From NCBI RefSeq assembly GCF_014306135.1, contig NZ_JACRWD010000001.1:496001-560000 (forward strand): a stretch of DNA of 64,000 nucleotides. Reading direction: 5' to 3'. This DNA is from Paraclostridium hominis (GTDB lineage: Bacteria > Bacillota > Clostridia > Peptostreptococcales > Peptostreptococcaceae). Numbering within the stretch: position 1 is the first letter of the stretch; each line of letters begins with the position of its first letter. Below are positions 8,084-17,034 of the stretch, piece by piece. A program made the position numbers and the translations under genes. A model generated the notes under the pieces. The model ran no database searches. It was not told the DNA's origin and was given only the letters and a program-made list of their open reading frames with translations.

Positions 8084-9346
8084 ATGAAAGCAAAATTATT
8101 TAAAAATGCTAGATTAAAAGGGAATGAAACATTAGTTGATTTACTTGTTGAAAATGGAAAATACAAAGAGATAGGTCCAAATCTTTTACAAAAATATAAA
8201 GATGTAGAGACTTATGATTTAGAAGGAAATCTAGTTGTTCCACCTTATGTTGACCCACATATTCACCTAGATTATGTATATACAGCTCGTATGGATGGTG
8301 CAACTAATGGAACAGGAACTTTATTTGAAGGAATTCAAAGATGGTCTGAGACAAAATCAAAGATGACAAAAGATGAAATAAAAGACAGAGCAAAAATTGC
8401 ACTAAAAAAAGAGATTTTATATGGAACTCAATATCTTAGAACACATGTAGATGTAACAGATCCAAAGCTTACTTGTTTAAAAGCAATTATGGAATTAAAA
8501 GAAGAAGTAAAAGATTTAGTTGATATACAAATCATAGCATTTCCTCAAGAGGGAATGTATTCATACAAAGATGGGGATAAATTAGTAGAAGAAGCATTAA
8601 AAATGGGTGCTGATGTAGTAGGGGCTATACCTCACTTTGAATTTACAAGAGAAATGGGAGAAAAATCTGTCAAAAAAACTGTAGAACTTGCTATGAAATA
8701 TAACAAGTTAATTGATATTCACTGTGACGAAACAGATGATGAACAATCAAGATTCCTTGAACTATTAGCTGCTGAAGCCTATATGAATGGAATAGGAGAA
8801 CTTACAACAGCAAGTCATGCTTGTGCTATGGGCTCTTATAATAATGCATATACTTTTAAACTATTTAAACTTCTAGCATTATCAAAACTTAATTTTATAT
8901 CATGCCCAACTGAAAATATTCATTTACAAGGAAGATATGACACATATCCAAAGAGAAGAGGACTTACAAGAGTTAAAGAATTAAATGATGCTGGTATCAA
9001 TGTTTGTTTTGCACAAGATTCAATTTCAGACCCTTGGTATCCACTTGGAAATGGAAACTTAATGAACATTCTTGATGCAGGAATTCATATTTGCCAAATG
9101 ATGTCATTTGAAGAAATTAAAAATGCCCTAGACCTAATTACAGTAAATGGTGCTAAAACTCTTCATATACAAGATAAATACGGTATAGCAGAAGGTAAAG
9201 ATGCTAACTTCATAGTATTAAATGCAAAAGATGAATTTGATGCAATATTAGAAAGAGTTGGAGTTAATTGTTCTGTTAGAAAAGGTGAATTCTTATTTAA
9301 AAGAGAGCCAGAAGTAATTGATACAAAAATTTCACTATTAAAATAA
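8084..9346 (+). CDS. CodA-like amidohydrolase, possible creatinine or cytosine deaminase
   Basis: A 420-residue metal-dependent amidohydrolase very close in layout to E. coli cytosine deaminase CodA. Metal and catalytic residues are kept: H59 and H61 (DPHIHLD), Q155 (AFPQEG), H213 and E216 (DIHCDE), H245 and D312. The residue after D312 is serine, where CodA has the substrate-contacting aspartate D314. A second change is CPTENIHLQGR instead of the CodA form NPLVNIHLQGR. These changes and the creatininase neighbour suggest a substrate other than cytosine, such as creatinine (deaminated to N-methylhydantoin). The family also includes isoguanine-active enzymes. Family is certain, substrate is inference. 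Confidence 0.85.
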   Translation: MKAKLFKNARLKGNETLVDLLVENGKYKEIGPNLLQKYKDVETYDLEGNLVVPPYVDPHIHLDYVYTARMDGATNGTGTLFEGIQRWSETKSKMTKDEIKDRAKIALKKEILYGTQYLRTHVDVTDPKLTCLKAIMELKEEVKDLVDIQIIAFPQEGMYSYKDGDKLVEEALKMGADVVGAIPHFEFTREMGEKSVKKTVELAMKYNKLIDIHCDETDDEQSRFLELLAAEAYMNGIGELTTASHACAMGSYNNAYTFKLFKLLALSKLNFISCPTENIHLQGRYDTYPKRRGLTRVKELNDAGINVCFAQDSISDPWYPLGNGNLMNILDAGIHICQMMSFEEIKNALDLITVNGAKTLHIQDKYGIAEGKDANFIVLNAKDEFDAILERVGVNCSVRKGEFLFKREPEVIDTKISLLK

Positions 9347-9355
9347 TTATCATAT

Positions 9356-9394
9356 AAAAAAGGATTAAGTGGGTATCAACTTAATCCTTTTTTA
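9356..9394 (+). terminator. Terminator of the deaminase gene
   Basis: A 14-base-pair perfect stem (AAGGATTAAG with CTTAATCCTT inside A and T runs), a 10-base loop and a run of seven T. Confidence 0.9.
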
Positions 9395-9517
9395 TTTTAA
9401 ATACATATTGTGTTAAGATAAATTGAGTATATAATAAAACCATTTTTATTAATAAAAATTTAATGGTAAACAAATTCTTTCCCAATGAAATTTTAAAATA
9501 TTTAAATCCTATAATAG

Positions 9518-9658
9518 TTTAAACAAATAAACGAAAGGCAGATACTTAAAGAAGCAGAAATTGTAAATGTACGCAAAGAAGGAACAAAAAACTTTTATTA
9601 TCTTGATTCAAAGGAATCACAATGGAAAAACCTAACAGAACTAATAAATCTTATATAG
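9518..9658 (+). pseudogene. ArsR-type regulator C-terminal remnant
   Basis: This frame reads QILKEAEIVNVRKEGTKNFY then YLDSKESQWKNLTELI and a stop. That matches the end of an ArsR-family helix-turn-helix regulator (recognition helix end, beta wing and YLDS). An in-frame stop lies just upstream and there is no start codon, so only about 45 of the usual 90-110 residues remain. The rest of the 9347-9835 interval shows no other gene and holds the promoter of the XpaC-like gene. Confidence 0.65.
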
Positions 9659-9835
9659 ATTGCCTAGGGCTATTTTTTATATAATATTTGACTTTAATAC
9701 TAAAAGTGTATTTTTAAGTTAGTAGTTACAATTAGCTAAATTATAAGATATAATAGATTTAAAATATTAAAATAACGGGGTAGTATATATCTAGAGTTAT
9801 GTTAATTATAAGAAAAATAATCTGGAGGCAAGATA

Positions 9836-10972
9836 ATGGATAAAAAAGATTTTTCTAATTTAGAAGATCAAATTATGTCTACAGTTAGCAATGCAATTAA
9901 AGCAATAGATTTTGCTAATTTGAAAAAAGATATTAACGATAAAACTGAGGATACCTTAAACCAATTTAAATCAAAGTTTAATGGATATAGTGAAAAGTAT
10001 ATGCGTTTAAATAAAAAAGCTAAAAATGATATATCAAAATATATTAGTAAAAAACCAGCTGGAAGTATATCGGGAATACTTTATATAATATTTGGCGCGA
10101 TTGGATGTTTAACTTTTGCTTCTTCAGCGCTTATATTTTTAATATTTAAACTATTATTTGGTATCATAGGTAGCAATATTATTTTGGGAGTTGCATTTTT
10201 ATTCTTTGTAGTAAGTTTAGGTTTATTATTAAGGGGAATAACTTTAAGAAAAAGAGTAAAACGTTTTAAGAAGTATGTAAGATTTATTGAGGACAATAAT
10301 TATTTCTTAATTAATGACCTAGCAAAATTTGCTAAAGAGAAAGATAGTTTTGTTGTTAAAGACCTAAGTAAAATGATTAATTTAGGTATGTTCTTAGAAG
10401 GTCATATAGATGAAGAAAAAACTTATTTTATGTTAAATGATGAAGTTTATAATGACTATTTAAATTTAAAAAAGCAACAAATAGCTAAAGAAATTGATAA
10501 TGAAAAATTAAATGAAGAAATAGAAAATTTAGAAAAAGATGAAGTAGAATCTACTATTAAAATAGGAAGAAATTATATTGAACAAATAAAAAGTATAAGA
10601 AATGATCTTTATAAAGAAGAAATAGCTATAAAGTTAGATAAATTAGGAAATATTTCAAACCAAATCTTAATTCAGGTTGAAAAAAACCCTAATAAGATAC
10701 AAGAAGTTAATAAATTTATAAATCATTATCTTCCTATTACTATAAAATTAATTAATTCATACAAAGATATGAATAATCAATTAGTTCAAGGCGAGAATAT
10801 AGAAAATGCTAAGATTGAAATTGAAAAGAGTATTGACCTTATTAATAGCGCTTTTGAAAATTTATTAGATGATTTATTTGAAGATGTTGTTTTAGATATT
10901 TCTACAGATATTTCTGTTCTTAAAACATTATTTAAACAAGAGGGGCTAGCAGAAAATGATTTTAAAAAGTAA
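9836..10972 (+). CDS. XpaC-like membrane protein
   Basis: A 378-residue protein of the family named for 5-bromo-4-chloroindolyl phosphate hydrolysis (XpaC). It starts with a charged helical region, has two hydrophobic segments at about residues 78-110 and 112-140, and continues with a long charged coiled-coil part in the cytoplasm. The ATG follows CTGGAGGCAAGATA. It precedes a TelA-like gene by 27 bases, the same pair as xpaC-yaaN in Bacillus. The biochemical role is not established; links to envelope stress and toxic anion tolerance come from the partner family. Confidence 0.8.
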   Translation: MDKKDFSNLEDQIMSTVSNAIKAIDFANLKKDINDKTEDTLNQFKSKFNGYSEKYMRLNKKAKNDISKYISKKPAGSISGILYIIFGAIGCLTFASSALIFLIFKLLFGIIGSNIILGVAFLFFVVSLGLLLRGITLRKRVKRFKKYVRFIEDNNYFLINDLAKFAKEKDSFVVKDLSKMINLGMFLEGHIDEEKTYFMLNDEVYNDYLNLKKQQIAKEIDNEKLNEEIENLEKDEVESTIKIGRNYIEQIKSIRNDLYKEEIAIKLDKLGNISNQILIQVEKNPNKIQEVNKFINHYLPITIKLINSYKDMNNQLVQGENIENAKIEIEKSIDLINSAFENLLDDLFEDVVLDISTDISVLKTLFKQEGLAENDFKK

Positions 10973-10999
10973 GTTTTAAACAAAAGGGAGGCATAAAAA

Positions 11000-12148
11000 A
11001 TGAGTGATGAATTTAAAGAAGGGTCTATTGATATAAAACCAGAATTAACTTTTCAACCATTTCAAGAGGAAGTTCTTGATTTAGGAGTAAAAGAAGAAAA
11101 GAAAGAAGAAAAAATAATTGATGAAATCCAACTTACAGAAGAAGAAAAAAAGATGGTTGATCAATTTGTAGATAAAATAGATATAAATAATTCAAATTCT
11201 ATTTTACAATATGGGGTAGGTGCTCAAAAGAAAATTTCTGATTTTTCACAGTCAGCACTTAATAATGTAAAAACTAAAGATTTAGGTGAAATTGGGGAAG
11301 TACTATCTAGTGTAGTTTATGAATTAAAGAACTTTGAAGAATCCGAAGAGAAAAAAGGAATTTTAGGTTTCTTTAAAAAAGGGAAGGATAAGATTTCCCA
11401 AATGAAAATAAAATATGAGAATGTAGAAAATAATATTGGTAAAATGTGTAACATTCTTGAATCGCATCAAATACAGCTTTTAAAAGATATTGCCATGCTA
11501 GATAAAATGTATGAAATAAATAAAGTATATTTTAAAGAGCTTTCTATGTATATATTAGCTGGGAAAAAGAAACTTCAAAAACTAGAAAAGGAAGAACTTC
11601 CTAGATTACAAGAAAAAGCAAGAAATAGTGGAAATCCTCAGGATGCTCAAGAATTAAATGATTTTGTGGCTCTTTGCAATAGATTTGAAAAGAAAATTCA
11701 CGATTTAGAATTAACTAAAATGATTTCTTTACAAATGGCTCCTCAAATTCGTTTAATTCAAAATAATGATTCATTAATGTCTGAAAAAATACAATCTACA
11801 ATTATAAATACTATTCCGCTTTGGAAAAATCAAATGGTTTTAGCACTTGGAGTTGCTCACGCTGCTAATGCTGCAAAAGTTCAAAGAGAAGTAACAGATA
11901 TGACAAATGAACTTTTACGTAAAAATGCAGAAATATTAAAAACTTCAACTATAGAAACTGCAAAAGAATCTGAAAGAGGAATTGTTGATATTGAAACACT
12001 TAAAGCTACTAATGAGTCATTAATTTCAACTCTTGATGAAATACTTAATATACAAACACAAGGACGTCAAAAACGTATGGAAGCTGAAGCAGAATTAAGA
12101 AATATTGAAAATCAATTAAAAAATAAGCTTTTAGATTTTAAATATTAG
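11000..12148 (+). CDS. TelA/YaaN family toxic anion resistance protein
   Basis: A 382-residue soluble, almost fully helical protein matching the TelA family, whose founder gives tellurite tolerance. Features are a variable acidic N-terminus (residues 1-45), a helical core, and the conserved segment LQMAPQIRLIQNNDSLMSEK at about residues 246-265, followed by WKNQM. AAAGGGAGG precedes the ATG. It is co-transcribed with the XpaC-like gene. Tellurite is probably not the natural target, and an envelope-stress role is inference. Confidence 0.85.
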   Translation: MSDEFKEGSIDIKPELTFQPFQEEVLDLGVKEEKKEEKIIDEIQLTEEEKKMVDQFVDKIDINNSNSILQYGVGAQKKISDFSQSALNNVKTKDLGEIGEVLSSVVYELKNFEESEEKKGILGFFKKGKDKISQMKIKYENVENNIGKMCNILESHQIQLLKDIAMLDKMYEINKVYFKELSMYILAGKKKLQKLEKEELPRLQEKARNSGNPQDAQELNDFVALCNRFEKKIHDLELTKMISLQMAPQIRLIQNNDSLMSEKIQSTIINTIPLWKNQMVLALGVAHAANAAKVQREVTDMTNELLRKNAEILKTSTIETAKESERGIVDIETLKATNESLISTLDEILNIQTQGRQKRMEAEAELRNIENQLKNKLLDFKY

Positions 12149-12232
12149 TATAAGATGTTGTTTAACTCCAATGATTAATGTATATACTACAATTATTAAA
12201 ATAAAGCAAAAATAAGAAATTAGGTGATTTTA

Positions 12233-12745
12233 ATGATATACATATATAATTGTTATGGAGGAACCCACTCATCTATTTTAGCAAGTGCTTATCACTTAGA
12301 AATACTGGATGCAACTCGAGAACCAACTAAGGATGAAATATTGAATTTATCTAACTTTAATAAGTTAGTATATGGAAATCGTGGAGAACTTTTTTATCAT
12401 GGAAGAGATAAAGATGGAAACGAAGTATATACTGTAGGAAGGGGACGTTCAAAGGTTTTGATTCCAGGATTATATAACTTAGCATCTATGCTTCATAAAC
12501 AAAAGGTATTAAATGAAAAAATTATATTTTCAAATACATCCCCAACGGTTCCATTACCAATGACCTTTGGTGGATTGTTTTCTAGGTGGTTAAAAATTGA
12601 TTTTATAGGAGTACCATTGCTTGTAAAAGGAGCAAAACAATCATACAAGGACATTGTAGAACTTGTAAATCACACAAAAAAGGTAGCAAAGGAAGATAAA
12701 TCAGGAGTTATTATCTTAGATAACAAGGAATTTAAGAAAAAATAG
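12233..12745 (+). CDS. DUF3189 family protein
   Basis: A 170-residue protein of the clostridial DUF3189 family, recognised from its N-terminus MIYIYNCYGGTHSS and the later NTSPTVPLPM and WFGGLFSRW-like region (here TFGGLFSRW). The ATG at 12233 is preferred because AGGTGA lies 5 bases upstream; an in-frame GTG at 12224 would overlap that site. Function is unknown. It follows the TelA-like gene by 84 bases and ends in a strong terminator. Confidence 0.75.
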   Translation: MIYIYNCYGGTHSSILASAYHLEILDATREPTKDEILNLSNFNKLVYGNRGELFYHGRDKDGNEVYTVGRGRSKVLIPGLYNLASMLHKQKVLNEKIIFSNTSPTVPLPMTFGGLFSRWLKIDFIGVPLLVKGAKQSYKDIVELVNHTKKVAKEDKSGVIILDNKEFKKK

Positions 12746-12778
12746 TTAATTAAATAATATATTGTTTAATTAACATAT

Positions 12779-12812
12779 AAAAAAGACAGGTTACGAAAGC
12801 CTGTCTTTTTTT
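12779..12812 (+). terminator. Terminator of the DUF3189 gene
   Basis: A 12-base-pair stem (AAAAGACAGG with CCTGTCTTTT), a 9-base loop and a long T run. A second inverted repeat, GTTAATTAAA with TTTAATTAAC, lies just before it at 12745-12774. Confidence 0.9.
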
Positions 12813-12840
12813 ATTAGTGATTATATAAATAACTTTTTAT

Positions 12841-12930
12841 TTAACTCTCATTTTTACTAAGTTCATTAATACTATAAGATAAAGTCTGAAGCTTTCCTAT
12901 TGATATTAGTATTTAGATTTAAGAATTCAT
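12841..12930 (-). pseudogene. Broken yvrJ-like gene
   Basis: On the minus strand this reads MNS, stop, I, stop, then ILISIGKLQTLSYSINELSK and NES before the final stop. The intact YvrJ gene at 22426-22578 reads MNSEIQTLIA at the start and SALSDSINELSKN later. Here residues 4 and 6 became stops and about 20 codons of the membrane segment are deleted. An AGGT-type ribosome binding site remains upstream. Confidence 0.8.
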
Positions 12931-12977
12931 AAAAATACCTCATCTCTTACAATCTCCAAAAAAAGTAGCACACAAAA

Positions 12978-13078
12978 GGCGAAGGGGAAGTAGTTAGAGA
13001 TTGTTGAAGAAACACTTAAAGACCGCTCTTTGGTCTTTGTGTGAATGAAACAACTCTAACTACTTATCCCGAAGCCAA
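12978..13078. ncRNA. Long structured hairpin, candidate RNA or mobile element
   Basis: A nested hairpin of about 100 bases. From the outside in: GGC with GCC, a symmetric GAA/GAA internal loop, GGG with CCC, a 12-base-pair stem (AAGTAGTTAGAG with CTCTAACTACTT), one bulged A, TTGTT with AACAA, a wider loop, CAC with GTG, and AAAGACC with GGTCTTT closing a short loop. A competing stem ACAATCTC (12950-12957) with GAGATTGT (12997-13004) overlaps the main stem. There is no T tract, so this is not an ordinary terminator. I do not recognise it as a known RNA family. Confidence 0.45.
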
Positions 13079-13197
13079 CCCTTTAAAGAAAGTATTTGAA
13101 AAATATTTTAAATATGAACTGTTTCAAAGTGATTTATAGAGGGAATTAATTAAATTAGGAGCTATGGAAGAATTTTACTTTATAGCAGCATAGATAA
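13065..13197 (+). pseudogene. Fragment with VFEK motif, cluster debris
   Basis: A plus-strand frame reads NPLKKVFEKYFKYELFQSDL, stop, then RELIKLGAMEEFYFIAA, stop. The segment encoding KKVFEK is nearly identical at DNA level to one at about 23175-23200, next to the amidase, and related segments lie near 23955 and 26755. It has no start and an internal stop. The parent protein is not recognised. The remaining sequence up to 13259 holds only the next gene's leader. Confidence 0.45.
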
Positions 13198-13259
13198 ATA
13201 TAAAAAATATTTAAATAAATATTAAAAATAGATCAATAACAAATTAGAGGGTGGTTAGT

Positions 13260-14273
13260 ATGACTAGATATTTAGATAAGCTTGAAAATTTACACATAGG
13301 AATAAGTGGCACATGTTTGGCATTTATAACACTTAGTAATTGCTGGTTAATTAAAGATATCGGTTATCTAAAACCAATTGCAATAACTATAGCAATAATA
13401 ATGCTTTCGTTAATGTTAATGAGAGTTATAAGATTTCCAAAAGTAATGTTAAAAGAATTAAGAGATCCGGTTACAGGAACATTTTATCCAACTATGGGCA
13501 TGGTAACTTGGTTAGTTTCTGGATTTTTCTATCCACAATTTCCAACTGTATGTAGTGCTTTATGGTTAGGAGCAGTAGTATATCATTATGCTATTGTAGT
13601 ATATTATACAATAATAAGAATTAAAGAAAAGAACTTTAATAATATAATGCCAACTTGTTTTATCATATATACAGGTATGATAACAGGAAGTGTGGCAAGT
13701 AAAGGAATGGGAGGAATAATTCCACCAATAGCAAACTTTATGCTTATGTTTGGATTTATATTTTACACATTATTATTACCAGTAGTTCTTTATATAGTAT
13801 TTAAAAGTGAGATACTAGATGATAAAAAATTACCTACTGTTGGTATAATTTGCTCACCAGCTCCACTTGGAATAGTTGGGATATTAACTATAGATCCAAA
13901 TCCAAATATATATATGCTAACTTGGTTAATAATAACTGGATTAATACTTTTAGTAGTTGTATACGGATATATACTAAAACTTTTCAAAGAAGGATTTAAA
14001 CCAACATATGCAGCATTTACATTCCCATTAGCAATTGCAACATTAGCAGCTTTTAAATTATCAACATATTTTGGAAAAATAGGTTATAAAATAATAGGAA
14101 ATGTATTTGAATTATTAGGAAATATAGAAATATTTATAGCAACATATGTAGTATTCTTTGTATTATTAAATTTTATAAATCTATTTTTCAAAGCAATAAA
14201 TCCAAGATTTGGAGCTTATTTAGAAAAAGAAGAAAAATTAATTGGTGGAACTATATATTCTAATGAAAAATAA
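13260..14273 (+). CDS. TDT/SLAC1-type anion permease
   Basis: A 337-residue membrane protein with about ten hydrophobic segments, matching the tellurite-resistance/dicarboxylate transporter family (TehA, SLAC1), which form anion channels or exporters. Family-like features include the GISGTCLAF start, FYPTMGM, and alternating short loops with helix-breaking Gly and Pro. I chose the ATG after TTAGAGGGTGG; an in-frame GTG overlaps the ribosome binding site. A TetR regulator gene follows 78 bases later. The substrate is unknown. Confidence 0.75.
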   Translation: MTRYLDKLENLHIGISGTCLAFITLSNCWLIKDIGYLKPIAITIAIIMLSLMLMRVIRFPKVMLKELRDPVTGTFYPTMGMVTWLVSGFFYPQFPTVCSALWLGAVVYHYAIVVYYTIIRIKEKNFNNIMPTCFIIYTGMITGSVASKGMGGIIPPIANFMLMFGFIFYTLLLPVVLYIVFKSEILDDKKLPTVGIICSPAPLGIVGILTIDPNPNIYMLTWLIITGLILLVVVYGYILKLFKEGFKPTYAAFTFPLAIATLAAFKLSTYFGKIGYKIIGNVFELLGNIEIFIATYVVFFVLLNFINLFFKAINPRFGAYLEKEEKLIGGTIYSNEK

Positions 14274-14351
14274 TTAAAGTGTAAGAAATATTTGATAAGA
14301 AGGATGTATAAATAGAAATTTTATAAGTTTAAAATAATGGAGGGGATACAT

Positions 14352-14918
14352 ATGTCTCAAATGACTAAAAAATCATTTGCTGCATCTTTGAAAAAAATGT
14401 TAGCCCAAAAATCATTGGAAAAAATAAAAGTAATAGATATAACAGAAGATTGTGGAGTAAATAGGCAGACCTTTTATTATCATTTCAAGGATATTTACGA
14501 TTTACTAGATTGGGTTTACACATATGAAGCAACAAGAGCCTTAGATGGGAAAAAGACATATGATACTTGGCAACAGGGATTTGAACATATATTTGACTAC
14601 ATACTAGAGAATAAATCTTTTGTATTAAATACATTCAACTCTGTAAGTAGAGAACATCTAGAACGTTACTTATATAATGAAGTACAGTTACTTCTTATGG
14701 GAGTAGTAGAAGAAAAGGCAAAAGATATGGTAGTTAGGGAAAAAGATAAAGAATTTATTGCAGATTTTTATAAGTATGCATTTGTAGGCCTTGTCCTTGA
14801 ATGGATTAAAAAAGGAATGAAAGAAAACCCTAAAGATATTATTAGGCGATTGAATACATTGATTTGTGGAAATATAGAAGAGGCTTTAGAGCGATACAGA
14901 ACAGATAAATGGGATTAG
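14352..14918 (+). CDS. TetR family regulator, DhaS-like
   Basis: A 188-residue regulator with an N-terminal TetR helix-turn-helix (about residues 7-50; VIDITEDCGVNRQTFYYHF) and a C-terminal helical domain like that of DhaS-type members. The ribosome binding site GGAGGGG overlaps an earlier in-frame ATG, so translation should start at 14352. It lies between the TDT permease and oleate hydratase genes, all on one strand, and most likely controls one of them, perhaps responding to fatty acids. That is inference from position. Confidence 0.8.
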   Translation: MSQMTKKSFAASLKKMLAQKSLEKIKVIDITEDCGVNRQTFYYHFKDIYDLLDWVYTYEATRALDGKKTYDTWQQGFEHIFDYILENKSFVLNTFNSVSREHLERYLYNEVQLLLMGVVEEKAKDMVVREKDKEFIADFYKYAFVGLVLEWIKKGMKENPKDIIRRLNTLICGNIEEALERYRTDKWD

Positions 14919-15121
14919 TACAAAAATAAATAGAAAATATAAACTAGACAAATATTATTATTTGTCTAATTTTTTTACAGATTTATAGTTATGTTTAAAA
15001 TTTTTACAAAGCTTAAATATTGTCTATATAATAAAATCTTAAATGGGAATATGATATTAATAAATAAATTACTAAAGCTTTTACAATAAATAAGCTTTAA
15101 AAAGTATAGGGGATGATTTAT

Positions 15122-16891
15122 ATGTATTATAGTAATGGGAATTACGAAGCATTTGCACGTCCACAAAAACCTGAAGGTGTGGATAGAAAATCAGCATATT
15201 TAGTTGGAGCTGGGTTAGCATCTTTAGCTGCTGCATGTTTTTTAGTTCGTGATGGACAAATGAAAGGCGAACATATTCATATATTAGAAGAAATGGACAT
15301 AGCAGGTGGTGCTTGTGACGGAATTAATGATCCTGAGAAAGGATTTATTATTCGTGGTGGACGTGAAATGGAAAATCACTTTGAATGCTTATGGGATTTA
15401 TTTAGATCAATACCTTCAATAGAAACTGAAGGAGTTTCTGTATTAGATGAATTTTATTGGTTAAATAAAAAAGACCCAAATTATTCTTTAATGAGGGCTA
15501 CAGTTAACCGTGGAGAAGATGCTCACACAGATGGAAAATTTGGATTAACAGAAAAAGCATCTATGGAAATAATAAAATTATTTATGGCAAAAGAAGAAGA
15601 CTTATATGATAAAAAAATTGAAGATGTATTTACAAAAGAATTCTATGAATCAAACTTTTGGCTATATTGGAGAACTATGTTTGCCTTTGAAGAGTGGCAT
15701 AGTGCCCTTGAAATGAGAAGATATATTCAAAGATTTATTCATCATATTGGTGGACTTCCTGATTTTACAGCTTTAAAATTTACAAAATATAATCAATATG
15801 AATCATTAATTTTACCAATGGTTAAATACCTAGAATCTAATGGAGTTCATTTTCAATATAATACAACTGTTACAAATGTGAAATTTGAAATAACAAAAGA
15901 TAAAAAGATAGCAAAACAAATTGTTTGCATTAAGGATGGAAAAGAAGAAACTATTGATTTAGTAGAAGATGACTTAGTATTTATTACAAATGGTAGCTGT
16001 ACAGAAAATTCATCTTTAGGTGATGATAATCATGTACCAGTTTTAAATACTACTGAAGGAGGGTGCTGGAGACTTTGGAGAAATATAGCAGCACAAGATT
16101 CTTCTTTTGGTAGACCTGATAAATTCTGTACTGATATAAATAAAACTAATTGGGAATCTGCTACTATAACTACTTTAGATAATAAGATTCCACCATATAT
16201 AGAAAAAATATGTAAACGTAATCCATTTAGTGGAAAAGTTGTTACAGGAGGAATTGTTACAGTTAAAGATTCATCTTGGCTAATGAGTTATACTTTAAAT
16301 AGACAACCACATTTTAAATCACAACCAGATAATGAGCTTGTTGTATGGGTTTATGGATTATTTACTGATGTAGATGGAGATTTCATAAAAAAACCAATGA
16401 AAGAATGTACAGGTTATGAAATTACTCAAGAATGGCTATATCATTTAGGAGTTCCAGTAGATGAAATTCCTGAGATGGCAAAAAATTCTGCTCATTGTAT
16501 TCCATGTATGATGCCATACATTACTTCATTCTTTATGCCAAGAACAGCTGGAGATAGACCAAAAGTAGTACCAGATAAAGCTGTTAACTTTGCATTTATT
16601 GGTCAATTTGCAGATACTGTTCGTGATACTGTATTTACAACAGAGTATTCTGTAAGAACTGCTATGGAGGCTGTATATACACTACTTGATGTTGATCGTG
16701 GAGTTCCTGAGGTATTTAATTCTTGTTATGATATTAGGGTGTTGCTTGATTCAACTTCTAAGATGCTAGATGGTAAAAAACTAAAAGATATTAAGTTACC
16801 ATTATTAGATAAAATTAAATTAGATATAGTTAAGAAAGAAATTTCAGGAACTGTAATTGAAGAATTATTACAAAGATATAATTTAATATAA
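15122..16891 (+). CDS. ohyA: Oleate hydratase
   Basis: A 589-residue FAD enzyme that adds water to the cis-9 double bond of unsaturated fatty acids such as oleate, giving 10-hydroxy fatty acids. Seen are the dinucleotide-binding start YLVGAGLASLAAACF, the GGACDG segment, and RGGREMENHFECLW with the catalytic glutamate at residue 82 in this numbering, the same as in Staphylococcus OhyA. Length and composition fit the family. The ATG at 15122 has AGGGG 9 bases upstream. The enzyme detoxifies host antimicrobial fatty acids in other Firmicutes. A TetR gene lies just upstream. Confidence 0.95.
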   Translation: MYYSNGNYEAFARPQKPEGVDRKSAYLVGAGLASLAAACFLVRDGQMKGEHIHILEEMDIAGGACDGINDPEKGFIIRGGREMENHFECLWDLFRSIPSIETEGVSVLDEFYWLNKKDPNYSLMRATVNRGEDAHTDGKFGLTEKASMEIIKLFMAKEEDLYDKKIEDVFTKEFYESNFWLYWRTMFAFEEWHSALEMRRYIQRFIHHIGGLPDFTALKFTKYNQYESLILPMVKYLESNGVHFQYNTTVTNVKFEITKDKKIAKQIVCIKDGKEETIDLVEDDLVFITNGSCTENSSLGDDNHVPVLNTTEGGCWRLWRNIAAQDSSFGRPDKFCTDINKTNWESATITTLDNKIPPYIEKICKRNPFSGKVVTGGIVTVKDSSWLMSYTLNRQPHFKSQPDNELVVWVYGLFTDVDGDFIKKPMKECTGYEITQEWLYHLGVPVDEIPEMAKNSAHCIPCMMPYITSFFMPRTAGDRPKVVPDKAVNFAFIGQFADTVRDTVFTTEYSVRTAMEAVYTLLDVDRGVPEVFNSCYDIRVLLDSTSKMLDGKKLKDIKLPLLDKIKLDIVKKEISGTVIEELLQRYNLI

Positions 16892-16989
16892 GTTAATTGT
16901 GATTGGTAAATGTATATTAAATTATAATAAAAGGCAATAAAACTAAGAAAATCATAAATAACCATATAAGGTCGTTTTTCTCTAAAAAG

Positions 16990-17017
16990 CAAGGTGTCTA
17001 AATACTAGACACCTTTT
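16990..17017. terminator. Terminator after oleate hydratase
   Basis: A perfect 10-base-pair stem (AAGGTGTCTA with TAGACACCTT) is followed by T residues on the plus strand. It can also serve the convergent gene at 17035. Confidence 0.8.
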
Positions 17018-17034
17018 AAATACCCAAAATAAAA

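Noticed and set aside
12978..13078. Retron msr-msd RNA
   Set aside because: No reverse transcriptase gene is nearby, and the inverted ends are the stem of a simple hairpin.
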